Shown here in pieces: positions 35,551-44,300 of a stretch of 64,000 bases of DNA. The position numbers were made by a program, and so were the translations under genes. The DNA lies in NCBI RefSeq assembly GCF_001612805.1, contig NZ_BDBD01000019.1, forward strand, positions 248,001 to 312,000, written 5' to 3'. The notes under the pieces were generated by a model. The model saw only the letters and a program-made list of their open reading frames with translations, made no database searches and had not been told where the DNA came from. The stretch is from Nocardia coubleae NBRC 108252 (GTDB lineage Bacteria > Actinomycetota > Actinomycetes > Mycobacteriales > Mycobacteriaceae). Each line of letters starts with the position of its first letter. The stretch's first letter is position 1.

Positions 35551-36807
35551 ATGGACAAGACAACGTGCTGCATCGTCGGCGGCGGACCGGCCGGGATGAT
35601 GGCGGGCCTGCTGCTGGCGCGGGCGGGCGTCGAGGTCACCGTGCTGGAAAAGCACCCCGACTTCCTGCGCGACTTCCGCGGCGACACCGTCCATCCGTCG
35701 ACGATTCGGCTGCTCGACCAGCTCGGACTCGGCACCGAATTCGCCCGTCTCCCCCAGTCCGCGCTGACCACCCTTCGCGTCTACGCGGGCGACCGCATGG
35801 TGGTCGCCGCCGACTTCACCAGGGTCCCCGGCCGTTACCGGCACATCGCGATGGTGCCGCAGTGGGATTTCCTCGACCTGCTGGCCGGGGCTGCCGCTGC
35901 CGAACCCGGGTTCACCCTGCGGATGCGCTCGACCGTCACCGGGCTCGTCAAGGAGTCCGGCACGGTCGTCGGCGTGCGCTACCTCGACGCGACGGGCGAC
36001 ACGCACACACTGCGCGCCGACCTCGTCATCGCCTGCGACGGACGCGATTCCGTGGCACGAGAGTCGGCGGGCCTGCTTCAGCGAAGCGAGGACGTACCGA
36101 TGGACATGTGGTTCTTCCGCATCCCCAAAGCCGTCGACGACAGCGCGAGTGGAGCCGTCCAGACCCGTTTCACCAGCGGAAACTCGGCCGTGGCGATCGA
36201 TCGCGGCGACTACTACCAAACCGGATACATCATCGAGAAGGGTTGCGACGCAACGCTACGGGCCGAGCACGACGTGCAGTGGCTGCGGGATCGGATCGGC
36301 GAGCTGTTCGACTGGCCGGGCGAGGCGCTGGCACACATCCGGTCCTGGGACGACGTCAAGTTGCTCGAGGTGACCGTCGGGATGCTCGAACGTTGGTACG
36401 TGCCCGGCCTGCTGTGCATCGGCGACGCGGCGCACACCATGTCGCCGGTCGGCGGTGTGGGCGTGAACCTCGCCATCCAGGACGCCGTCGCCGCCGCGCG
36501 CCTGCTCGCGCGACCCCTGCTCGACGGCACCGTCAGCACCGCCGACCTCGACAAGGTGCAGCACAGGCGGATGTTGCCCGCGAGCTTCACCCAGCGCTCG
36601 CAGCGTGGCGAACACGAGCTGCTGATCGCTCCCGCCCTGCGCGGCGACCTGGACGCCGCACCGCTGCCGCTGCGCGTGGTCGACGCGATGCCCGCACTCG
36701 CCGGACTCACCGCGTACTTGGGCGGTATCGGACTTCGGCCGGAGCACGCACCCGACTTCGCCCGGCGCCCACCGGTCGGTGCGGACCCTCTGAATCCAGC
36801 TCACTGA
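35551..36807 (+). CDS. FAD-dependent aromatic-type monooxygenase
   Basis: This 418-residue flavoprotein of the PHBH/UbiH class has the FAD motif CCIVGGGPAGMMAGLLLA, the DG motif VIACDGRDSVARESAG, and the GD motif LLCIGDAAHTMSPVGGVG. It is shorter than the rifampicin monooxygenase of Nocardia (about 473 aa) and lacks its C-terminal thioredoxin-like part. Hydroxylation of an aromatic or a drug is likely. GGAGGGG precedes the ATG at 35551. It stands alone, divergent from the ArsR unit. Confidence 0.9.
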   Translation: MDKTTCCIVGGGPAGMMAGLLLARAGVEVTVLEKHPDFLRDFRGDTVHPSTIRLLDQLGLGTEFARLPQSALTTLRVYAGDRMVVAADFTRVPGRYRHIAMVPQWDFLDLLAGAAAAEPGFTLRMRSTVTGLVKESGTVVGVRYLDATGDTHTLRADLVIACDGRDSVARESAGLLQRSEDVPMDMWFFRIPKAVDDSASGAVQTRFTSGNSAVAIDRGDYYQTGYIIEKGCDATLRAEHDVQWLRDRIGELFDWPGEALAHIRSWDDVKLLEVTVGMLERWYVPGLLCIGDAAHTMSPVGGVGVNLAIQDAVAAARLLARPLLDGTVSTADLDKVQHRRMLPASFTQRSQRGEHELLIAPALRGDLDAAPLPLRVVDAMPALAGLTAYLGGIGLRPEHAPDFARRPPVGADPLNPAH

Positions 36808-36964
36808 ACTGTGGATTCGTACGCCGATCACGACTGTTGGTTGTGGTCTTGCCCGACGCCCGAGTCGTGACGGGGTAGAACTTTCCGAAAAGCTGATCAG
36901 CGGCTAAGTTTGCCGCGATGACCGGGCGTGCGTGGCCCGGTGCGGGCAGCAGGAGGATGGCGCG

Positions 36965-37591
36965 ATGAGGTTCGGCAAGATGTTCGGCGCGGCGGTGCTG
37001 GCGGTGGGAGTCGGTGTCGCGGGAGTCGGGATCGGACACGCCGAGCCGGCGCCCGCCCCGGAACCCCTCGGCCTGCGTGGGGTCGACAAAGGCGTGAACT
37101 ACGAGGTCAGCGCGACCGACGATCGGCGCGCGGTGGTCACCAGCATCGACACCGGCCGCTTCGAGCTCGTCCACGACGCGAAAGTCGTTGCCATCACCGA
37201 TGATTCGGGCGCGGTAGTGGCAGCGCTGCCGATGGTCGTGCGGGTCGGCGAGCACGCGGTGCCTCTCACTCCGAGTATCGACGCCGAAGGTTCCCGACTC
37301 ACCCTCACCCCGGTCGGCGAATCCGAGACCCCGGTCCGCGACATCAGCGCGCAGGAGCGGTTCTTCGCCGAAACCCAACGGCTGCAGCCGGAGATCATCC
37401 AGGGCGCGGCGATCGGTGCTGCCATCGGATTCGTTCTCGGCTTCCCCCTCGGGCTGTTCGTCCTCGACTTCATCACGGTGCCCGTGGCGACCGTCGCCGG
37501 TGCCGCCATCGGTGCGCTCGCGGGGTACGCCATGGCCGGTGGTCAGCCGGCGATCGATACCGCGATCGCCTACGTCACCGGGGCACCCTGA
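36965..37591 (+). CDS. Secreted/membrane protein of actinobacterial hypothetical family
   Basis: This 208-residue protein has a signal peptide (AAVLAVGVGVAGVGIGHAEP, cleavage about residue 26). A beta-rich part follows (KVVAITDDSGAVVAALPMVV, HAVPLTPSIDAEGSRLTL), then two glycine/alanine-rich hydrophobic helices near the C-terminus (about 140-165 and 168-190). Similar proteins are frequent in Nocardia, but I cannot name a function. AGGAGG lies upstream of the ATG at 36965. A strong hairpin follows the stop. Confidence 0.72.
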   Translation: MRFGKMFGAAVLAVGVGVAGVGIGHAEPAPAPEPLGLRGVDKGVNYEVSATDDRRAVVTSIDTGRFELVHDAKVVAITDDSGAVVAALPMVVRVGEHAVPLTPSIDAEGSRLTLTPVGESETPVRDISAQERFFAETQRLQPEIIQGAAIGAAIGFVLGFPLGLFVLDFITVPVATVAGAAIGALAGYAMAGGQPAIDTAIAYVTGAP

Positions 37592-37603
37592 ATCTGCACC
37601 CAC

Positions 37604-37637
37604 GATCCCGCGTCATATCGAGGTAAGACGCGGGATC
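37604..37637 (+). terminator. Hairpin terminator after the secreted protein gene
   Basis: GATCCCGCGTC (37604-37614) pairs perfectly over 11 bp with GACGCGGGATC (37627-37637) around a 12-nt loop, 12 bp after the stop. There is no T-run. It lies between convergent genes and may serve both. Confidence 0.7.
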
Positions 37638-37671
37638 GGTAGCGCTCATCCCGTTTCGGGCGCCGACCGCA

Positions 37672-38202
37672 TCAACGCTGACGTGCGCGATATGCGGCGA
37701 CTGCGTTGCGGTTGCCGCAGGTGGTGCTGCAGTAGCGCTTCGAGCGGTTGCGGGACAGGTCGAGGACCAGGCCTGCACAGTCGTCGTCGGCACAGATCGA
37801 GAGGCGGCTCAGGTCGTCGGCCCGGATGACATCGATCATCGCCATGGCGGTTTCCACCGCGATGCGCACCGGGAGCGCGGCCTCGGCGGGGACGGCGTGC
37901 ACGTGGTAGTCGACGCTGCCGTGGCGGACCAGCTGCGGCACGGCGCGGTGCTCGCGCAGGATCTCGTTCACCAGCGTGACGGCGGTGTCGCGGTCGCTGG
38001 TCAGCAACCGGCGCAGCGGGCCGCGCAGGGCGCGCACCTCGGAGAGTTCCGCCGCGTCGCTCCGGTGCGCGCCCGTGTAGTCGTGCCGGACGAAGAACTC
38101 GTCGAGCTGGGCGATCTCGGTGAGTGTGTCCGGCTCGACGGCGGAATTCACCAGCTCCACAGCCGACAGCAGCGCCGCCTCGGTGTCATGAGCAAAAACC
38201 AT
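37672..38202 (-). CDS. CGNR zinc-finger transcriptional regulator (ABATE domain)
   Basis: This 176-residue protein has an N-terminal ABATE-like domain (about 1-125) and a C-terminal CGNR zinc finger: C-x4-C in CADDDCAGLVLDLSRNRSKRYC, then STTCGNRNAVAAYRARQR. The last motif gives the family its name. Stress-related transcription control is typical. It is divergent from an EamA exporter across only 38 bp, and both promoters overlap. Confidence 0.92.
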   Translation of the reverse strand: MVFAHDTEAALLSAVELVNSAVEPDTLTEIAQLDEFFVRHDYTGAHRSDAAELSEVRALRGPLRRLLTSDRDTAVTLVNEILREHRAVPQLVRHGSVDYHVHAVPAEAALPVRIAVETAMAMIDVIRADDLSRLSICADDDCAGLVLDLSRNRSKRYCSTTCGNRNAVAAYRARQR

Positions 38203-38203
38203 G

Positions 38204-38232
38204 TTGACAGATTACGCCATGGTTCCTACCGT
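38204..38232 (+). promoter_or_regulatory. Consensus promoter of the EamA gene, leaderless
   Basis: TTGACA (38204-38209) and TACCGT (38227-38232) are separated by 17 bp, and the ATG at 38241 starts eight bases after the -10, so the transcript should be leaderless. The minus-strand -10 for the CGNR gene (TAATCT) lies inside this same region, so the two promoters overlap head to head. Confidence 0.65.
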
Positions 38233-38240
38233 CATTAGTC

Positions 38241-39224
38241 ATGGAGACTTTGACCCATGACGCGGCGGCCCGGCGGCTGCGCACCGGCTTGCTCTTCGCC
38301 CTCGCCTCGGCCACCTCGTTCGGGCTCTCCGGACCGCTCGCGCGTGGGTTGATGAACGCGGGCTGGAGCGCTGCCGCGGTGGTCGCTGTTCGGGTACTGC
38401 TCGCGGGCGTCGTGTTGTTGCCGCTGGCCTGGCCGCATCTGCGCGACAACCGGAAGCTGTTGCGCGACAACGCGAAACTCATCGTCGCCTATGGTTTGGT
38501 CGCCGTAGCGGGCACGCAGCTCGCCTATTTCAACGCGGTCGCGCGCATGGAGGTCGGCACCGCCTTGCTCATCGAATTCGCGGCCCCGATCGCTGTGGTC
38601 GGCTGGTTGTGGGTGCGGCACCGGCAGCGCCCCGGCGCGGCGACCGTCGCCGGTGCGATTCTCGGTATCACCGGCCTGATGCTGGTGCTCGACGTGGTCT
38701 CCGGCGTCTCCACCGACCCCGTCGGCATCGTCTGGGCCCTCGGCTCGATGGTCGGCGCGGCAACCTATTTCGTGCTCTCCGACCAGGGCAGCGACCTGCC
38801 CGGCACCGTCCTCGCCGCAGGCGGTCTCCTCATCGGCGGCGTGGTCCTGCTCGCGGCCGGAACCATCGGCATCGTCCCCCTGCGCGCCACCACGAACCCC
38901 GTCGTCTTCGACGATTTCACCACCCCCTGGTGGCTGCCGATCCTCCTCATCGGCATCGTCACGGCCGCCATCTCCTACGTCACCGGCATCGCCGCCACCC
39001 GCCGCCTCGGCTCCCGCCTGGCCTCCTTCGTAGCCCTCACCGAAGTCCTCGCCGCCCTGGTCTTCGCCTGGCTCCTCCTCGGCGAAGCCCCCGGCCCCAT
39101 CCAACTCCTCGGCGGCGCCTTGATCCTCCTGGGCGTCATCGCCGTCCGCCTCGGCGAACCCGCCGTCACCACTCTCGGCGACCCCGAATCCCCCACCGCC
39201 GAACCCCAACTCGACCGGTCATGA
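38241..39224 (+). CDS. EamA-family DMT transporter
   Basis: This 327-residue membrane protein has ten predicted helices in two EamA repeats (first at about 15-150, FGLSGPLARGLMNAGWSA; second at about 160-300, with SYVTGIAATRRLGSRLASFVALTEVLAALVFAW, split here as SRLASFVALTEVLAAL). E-V in the C-terminal repeat (LTEVLA) is the usual EamA mark. It probably exports amino acids or metabolites. It is divergent from the CGNR regulator. Confidence 0.92.
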   Translation: METLTHDAAARRLRTGLLFALASATSFGLSGPLARGLMNAGWSAAAVVAVRVLLAGVVLLPLAWPHLRDNRKLLRDNAKLIVAYGLVAVAGTQLAYFNAVARMEVGTALLIEFAAPIAVVGWLWVRHRQRPGAATVAGAILGITGLMLVLDVVSGVSTDPVGIVWALGSMVGAATYFVLSDQGSDLPGTVLAAGGLLIGGVVLLAAGTIGIVPLRATTNPVVFDDFTTPWWLPILLIGIVTAAISYVTGIAATRRLGSRLASFVALTEVLAALVFAWLLLGEAPGPIQLLGGALILLGVIAVRLGEPAVTTLGDPESPTAEPQLDRS

Positions 39225-39323
39225 GTCCTGTCCTCGGTCATCCGAGGACACGCGGTGCCCGCGTCCTCGCTGCTCGGCCGCGGCAGCAAGCAGGCTGCGG
39301 GCAATTTGCTCGAAGTCGCTCGC

Positions 39324-39773
39324 TCACCAGCGATAGTCGAGAAACTTGCCGTCCAGGGTGATGACGACACGGTCGCCGTCGGGGTGGGGCCGGCGAGCGA
39401 TGTCGATGTTGAAGTTGATGGCGCTCATGATGCCGTCGCCGAACTCCTCGTGGATGAGTGCCTTGAGCGCCGGACCGTAGACCGAGACCGCCTCGACCAG
39501 GCGGTAGATGGTGGGGTCGGACAGTTGCGCCGGGTCGGCACTGCGGGACGGTTGCAGGCGCAGGCTTTCGGCGACGGTGTCGTCGAGGTCGAGCAGCGCG
39601 CAGACGGCGGCCGCCTGCTCCTCGGTCATCGGGTGCTGGCCGAGCAGGGCCGCGGTCGTCCAGACCAGTGGTGCGCCGATCGACTCCGCGATGCTCGCCC
39701 ACGTGATGCCCTTGCGGAGACGGGCGGCGACGATCAGATCGGCGGCGGCGGACTTGGGCAGGATCGGTTGCAT
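39324..39773 (-). CDS. cynS: Cyanate hydratase (cyanase)
   Basis: This 149-residue enzyme decomposes cyanate with bicarbonate to ammonia and CO2. The catalytic triad is R91 and E94 (DPTIYRLVEAVSVYG) and S117 (FGDGIMSAINFNIDIAR), equivalent to Arg96/Glu99/Ser122 of E. coli cyanase. The N-terminal helical part (WASIAESIGAPLVWTTAALLG) is the HTH-like dimerisation region. No CynR regulator or CynT carbonic anhydrase is beside it. The neighbouring remnant of a formate/nitrite-type channel suggests a once larger uptake locus. Confidence 0.97.
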   Translation of the reverse strand: MQPILPKSAAADLIVAARLRKGITWASIAESIGAPLVWTTAALLGQHPMTEEQAAAVCALLDLDDTVAESLRLQPSRSADPAQLSDPTIYRLVEAVSVYGPALKALIHEEFGDGIMSAINFNIDIARRPHPDGDRVVITLDGKFLDYRW

Positions 39774-39811
39774 GCGGGCTCCTCGATTCGGGGTCGCCGC
39801 CAGCCTGCCCG

Positions 39812-39940
39812 GTACCGCTGGCGCTGATCGCCAAGCGGCGCGGGGTCACCGTGCGCTCGATGTTGCGGAACTGGGGGCTGGTCTTCGTCGGCAACTTCGC
39901 GGGCGCGTTCACCGTGGCTGTGATGATGGTAATCGCCTAC
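39812..39940 (+). pseudogene. Remnant of a formate/nitrite transporter (FNT) gene
   Basis: In one frame 39812-39940 reads VPLALIAKRRGVTVRSMLRN, then WGLVFVGNFAGAFTVAVMM. The W-x-x-V-x-x-GN-x-x-GA pattern is a hallmark of an internal FNT helix (FocA, NirC). Only about 43 residues of a protein of about 270 survive; the ends on both sides are lost, and the fragment runs into the 3' end of the opposing gene. It lies divergent from cynS. FNT genes accompany cynS in some relatives (recollection, not checked). Confidence 0.7.
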
Positions 39941-40338
39941 CGATCGCGATATTCCGCCTCCGCGATGGTCAGCCCGGTTCCGGGCATCGTGATCGTCAGG
40001 AGGCCGGTATCGGTGTTCCAGGAAGCCTGGACGTCGCCCGCTGAATACGGGATGTCATAGAACAAGCCACGATTCGGTGCGATTCCGACATGCATTTCGT
40101 ATTCGGTGCTCAGCAGCCCCGGTGTGGTGCGGTGGTACACGCAGTACGACCGCGCGGAATCAGGGCGGCAGCTGACGACCACCTGGTCCGACATCCAATG
40201 ACTCGCAACCCAATAGGTGGTGAACGCGGACGCCAGTACGCCGATCACAGCGAACACGACCACGACTACCTGAGACCTCACGTGGCGAAATCTACGCGTA
40301 CCGACCGCTGACAGCCACACTGATTCCGCTTGGAACAT
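39937..40338 (-). CDS. Hypothetical single-pass membrane protein
   Basis: This 133-residue protein has one hydrophobic helix (about 23-46, VVVVVFAVIGVLASAFTTYW) followed by an exported-looking domain of about 85 residues with two cysteines (VVSCRPDSARSYCVYH). It is unrecognised. Its stop codon overlaps the end of the FNT remnant. A GTG start at about residue 20 is an alternative. Confidence 0.55.
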   Translation of the reverse strand: MFQAESVWLSAVGTRRFRHVRSQVVVVVFAVIGVLASAFTTYWVASHWMSDQVVVSCRPDSARSYCVYHRTTPGLLSTEYEMHVGIAPNRGLFYDIPYSAGDVQASWNTDTGLLTITMPGTGLTIAEAEYRDR

Positions 40339-40432
40339 GTCATCGACAGGCTCCAGAAAAGACGAGCGGAGGCAGGGGGACGGTAGTGGTGCCGGTACTC
40401 TGGATTGATCCCCATGCGGTGCGATCCAGGCG

Positions 40433-40621
40433 GTGAACGTGCACGATCCGATGGCAGAAGTCGAGCGGGCGCTGGCCGCGCGGGTCGGGTGGAACCGGCT
40501 CGATGACCATCTGATCTACGCCTGCGAGATGCTGTCGCGGCGATCCGATCCGATCTACCTTCCGGAAGGCCAGACACGTTCCGTCAGCCATTCTGACCAC
40601 CTACGATCGCCAGAAACCTAA
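40433..40621 (+). CDS. Small hypothetical ORF (possibly a fragment)
   Basis: This 62-residue reading frame (core MAEVERALAARVGWNRLDDH, then LIYACEMLSRRSDPIYLPEG) begins GTG-like at 40433 and overlaps the stop of the convergent PIN gene by four bases. It has no recognisable domain. It may be a decayed 5' piece of a longer gene; the opposite strand has a competing but less convincing ORF. The surrounding 279 bp hold nothing else I can name. Confidence 0.3.
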   Translation: MNVHDPMAEVERALAARVGWNRLDDHLIYACEMLSRRSDPIYLPEGQTRSVSHSDHLRSPET

Positions 40622-41025
40622 GGAACGACGTTGATGTAGTCGAGCCCCGCGGTGCGGACCGCACGGAAGTGGTGGTCGGCCGATGCTATATCCCGGACTT
40701 GTAGGCGCTCGGCGACGGCGATCAATGAGGCATCGGCGGCACCGAGTGGGAAGCTGGCGAACTGCTTCATCAGCTCGACGATGCGGGTCGCGTCGGCGGG
40801 CTCGAACTCCTCGCAGAACACACCATCACGCACCGTCTCCATGAACTGGATCTCGGCATGCGCACCAGCATATTTCTGCAGCAGGTAGGTCACCTCAGCA
40901 ACGATGTAGGGCGTCACAATGAAGGTGTCGGTCCGCGAGGATACGTAGTCTTTCATTTCGGCGTGACGCTTGTCCCTGCGATTCATCACCGCGACAAGCA
41001 CATTCGCGTCAACTATCAGGGTCAC
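40618..41025 (-). CDS. PIN-domain ribonuclease toxin (VapC family)
   Basis: This 135-residue protein has the PIN acidic residues: D6 (LIVDANVLVAVMN), E44 (TPYIVAEVTYLL), and D-A-S in LGAADASLIAVAERL with D near ASADHHF. VapC toxins cut specific tRNA or rRNA sites. It overlaps the preceding small gene by four bases, which is the usual antitoxin-toxin order. Confidence 0.9.
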   Translation of the reverse strand: MTLIVDANVLVAVMNRRDKRHAEMKDYVSSRTDTFIVTPYIVAEVTYLLQKYAGAHAEIQFMETVRDGVFCEEFEPADATRIVELMKQFASFPLGAADASLIAVAERLQVRDIASADHHFRAVRTAGLDYINVVP

Positions 41026-41222
41026 TGCGAATCGAACAATTCGTCGTCCATACGCTCGCTGAGGTCTTCCGGTCCGTCGAAGGTCGGCAGCGCCGCAAGC
41101 CGGTCAGGGGTGCTGGACTTGACCAGGCGCAGCAATGCCTCGCGAGCCGCCGGGGCGGTCTCGGGTCGTAGCTGCTCGACCAACCGGTGTAGCTCGGGGT
41201 AGTGGTCATAGGCCGCGGTCAT
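41022..41222 (-). CDS. Probable antitoxin partner of the PIN toxin
   Basis: This 66-residue acidic protein (MTAAYDHYPELHRLVEQLRP, ending ERMDDELFDSQ) overlaps the PIN gene by ATGA. It does not show a clear ribbon-helix-helix or AbrB domain; instead it is helical (REALLRLVKS, RLAALPTF) with an acidic C-terminus fit to neutralise a toxin. The assignment rests mainly on position. An upstream in-frame ATG at 41252 is possible. Confidence 0.65.
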   Translation of the reverse strand: MTAAYDHYPELHRLVEQLRPETAPAAREALLRLVKSSTPDRLAALPTFDGPEDLSERMDDELFDSQ

Positions 41223-41259
41223 GAGTCCACGATACCGAAGCACGGCGGCCACTGAACGA

Positions 41260-41295
41260 CGAACGCCCCGCTCCTCGAAAGGAGCGGGGCGTTCG
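41260..41295 (-). terminator. Terminator after rpoC
   Basis: A perfect 16-bp stem (41260-41275 against 41280-41295) with a four-base loop, reading TTCG on the minus strand, lies nine bases past the rpoC stop. There is no T-run, as is common in actinobacteria. Confidence 0.85.
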
Positions 41296-41303
41296 GTTAC
41301 TGC

Positions 41304-44300
41304 TTAGCGGTAGTCGCTGAAGCCGTAGTCGTCCAGCGGCACCGCGGCACCGGTGGAGGAGCCGAAGCTGTCCGGCGAGTAGTAGGTGTCGTCGTAGGAC
41401 GGCACCGCGTACGCGGCGGCACGGGCTTCTTCGGTCGGCTGCACCTGGATGTTGCGGTAACGGTTGATACCGGTACCGGCCGGGATGAGCTTACCGATGA
41501 TCACGTTCTCCTTCAGGCCGATCAGCTTGTCGGAGCGGCAGTTGATGGCCGCGTCCGTCAGCACTCGGGTGGTCTCCTGGAAGGAGGCCGCCGACAGCCA
41601 CGAATCGGTGGCCAGCGACGCCTTGGTGATACCCATCAGCACCGGACGGCCGGAGGCGGGCTCGCCACCCTCGGCGACCACGCGACGGTTCGAGGCCTCG
41701 AACTCGGCACGCTCGGTGAGCGAACCGGGCAGGAACTCGGTGGCACCCGAATCGATGATCGTCACGCGACGCAGCATCTGGCGCACGATGACCTCGATGT
41801 GCTTGTCGTGGATCGACACACCCTGTGAGCGGTAGACCTCCTGGACCTCGTGGACCAGGTGGACCTGCACCTGACGGGGACCCATCACGCGCAGCACCTC
41901 GTGCGGATCGGCAGCGCCCTCGAGCAGCTGCTGACCCACCTCCACGTGGTCACCGTCGGCCAGCAGGCGCTCGGAGCCGTCGTCATGCTTGAACACACGC
42001 AGACGCTGACGCTTCGAGAGCTTGTCGTAGACGACTTCCTCCGACCCGTCATCAGGGATGATCGTGATCTTGTAGAAGCGGTCGTCGTCCTCGAGCCGCA
42101 CGCGACCCGAGACCTCGGCGATGGGCGCCTTGCCCTTGGGCACACGAGCTTCGAAGAGCTCCTGCACACGGGGCAGACCGCCGGTGATGTCGTCACCCGC
42201 GACACCACCCTGGTGGAAGGTACGCATGGTCAGCTGGGTACCGGGCTCACCGATGGACTGGGCGGCGACGATGCCGACGGCCTCGCCGATATCGACCAGC
42301 TTGCCGGTGGCCATCGAACGGCCGTAGCAGGTAGCGCAGACGCCGGTGCCGGTGGTGCAGGTCAGCACGGAGCGGACCTTCACCTCGGTGATACCGGCCT
42401 CGAGCAGCGCCTCGAGCGCGGGATCGCCGAGGTCGGCGCCCTTCGCCACGATGACGTTGCCGTTCGCGTCGACCGCATCCTGTGCCAGGGTGCGGGCGAA
42501 GGTCGAGGTCTCGACGTGCGCGTCACGGATGATCGTGCCGTCGGCCTGCTTCTCCGCGATCGGCACCACGATGCCGCGCTCGGTGCCACAGTCGTGCTCG
42601 CGCACGATCACGTCCTGCGACACGTCGACCAGACGACGGGTCAGGTAACCCGAGTCGGCGGTACGCAGCGCCGTGTCGGCCAGACCCTTACGAGCACCGT
42701 GGGTGTTGATGAAGTACTCGAGCACGGTCAGGCCCTCACGGAACGAGGACTTGATCGGGCGCGGGATGAACTCACCCTTCGGGTTCGTCACCAGGCCCTT
42801 CATACCGGCGAGGGTACGGGTCTGGGTGAAGTTACCCGTGGCACCCGAGTCGACGATCGTGATGATCGGGTTGTCGGCCGGGTAGTGGGTGCGCAGCGCC
42901 GCACCGACCTCTTCGGTCGCTTCCTGCCAGATCTTGACCAGGGCGTTGTTGCGCTCCTGGTGATCGAGAGCACCACGCTGGTACTTCTTCTCGATCTGGT
43001 CGGCCATGCCCTCGTAGCGCTCCATGATGTCGGCCTTCTCCGGCGGAACGAGCACGTCCGACATGGAGACGGTGACACCCGAACGCGTGGCCCAGTAGAA
43101 GCCGGCGTCCTTGAGCTTGTCGACGGTCTGCGCGACGACGATCATCGGGTAACGCTCGGCCAGATCGTTGATGATCGTGGCCTGACGCTTCTTCGGCATC
43201 GGCTCGTTGATGAACGCGTAGTCCGCCGGGAGCAGCTCGTTGAAGATCACGCGACCGAGCGTGGTCTCGGCGAGCCAGGCATCGCCACGGTGCCAGCCCT
43301 CGGGGAACAGCTCCGCCTCGATCTCCTTCGGCGGGCGCTGCTCGGTGAGCCGCACCTTGATCAGCGAACGCACGGTGAGCTCACCGCGGTCGACGGCCAT
43401 CTGCGCCTCGGCGGGCGAGGAGTACACGCCGAACTCCGGGGTGTCCTTGCCGCCGGCCCGGTAGGTGCCGACACCGTTCTCGTCGAGACGAGTCAGGTAG
43501 AACAGGCCGGTCACCATGTCCAGACGCGGCATCGCCAGCGGGCGACCCGACGCCGGGGACAGGATGTTGTTCGACGACAGCATCAGGATGCGCGCCTCGG
43601 CCTGCGCCTCCGCCGACAGCGGCAGGTGCACGGCCATCTGGTCACCGTCGAAGTCGGCGTTGAACGCCTCACACACCAGCGGGTGCAGCTGGATGGCCTT
43701 GCCTTCCACCAGCTGCGGCTCGAAGGCCTGGATACCGAGGCGGTGCAGGGTGGGCGCACGGTTCAGCATCACCGGGTGCTCGGCGATGACCTCTTCGAGG
43801 ACATCCCACACCTGGGGACGCTGACGCTCGACCATCCGCTTGGCGGACTTGATGTTCTGCGCGTGGTTGAGATCCACCAGACGCTTCATGACGAACGGCT
43901 TGAACAGCTCGAGCGCCATCAGCTTCGGCAGACCACACTGGTGCAGCTTCAGCTGCGGACCGACCACGATGACCGAACGGCCCGAGTAGTCGACACGCTT
44001 ACCGAGCAGGTTCTGACGGAAACGACCCTGCTTGCCCTTGAGCAGATCGCTCAGCGACTTCAGCGGGCGGTTACCCGGACCGGTGACCGGGCGACCACGA
44101 CGACCGTTGTCGAACAGCGCGTCGACGGACTCCTGCAGCATCCGCTTCTCGTTGTTGACGATGATCTCGGGCGCACCAAGATCGATCAGTCGCTTGAGGC
44201 GGTTGTTGCGGTTGATCACGCGGCGGTACAGGTCGTTCAGGTCGGAGGTGGCGAAGCGGCCACCGTCGAGCTGAACCATCGGGCGCAGCTCCGGCGGGAT

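Noticed and set aside
40340-40600. An 86-codon minus-strand frame opposite the small ORF at 40433
   Set aside because: It is proline/arginine-rich, with no domain and no ribosome-binding site; the plus-strand frame is slightly more protein-like.
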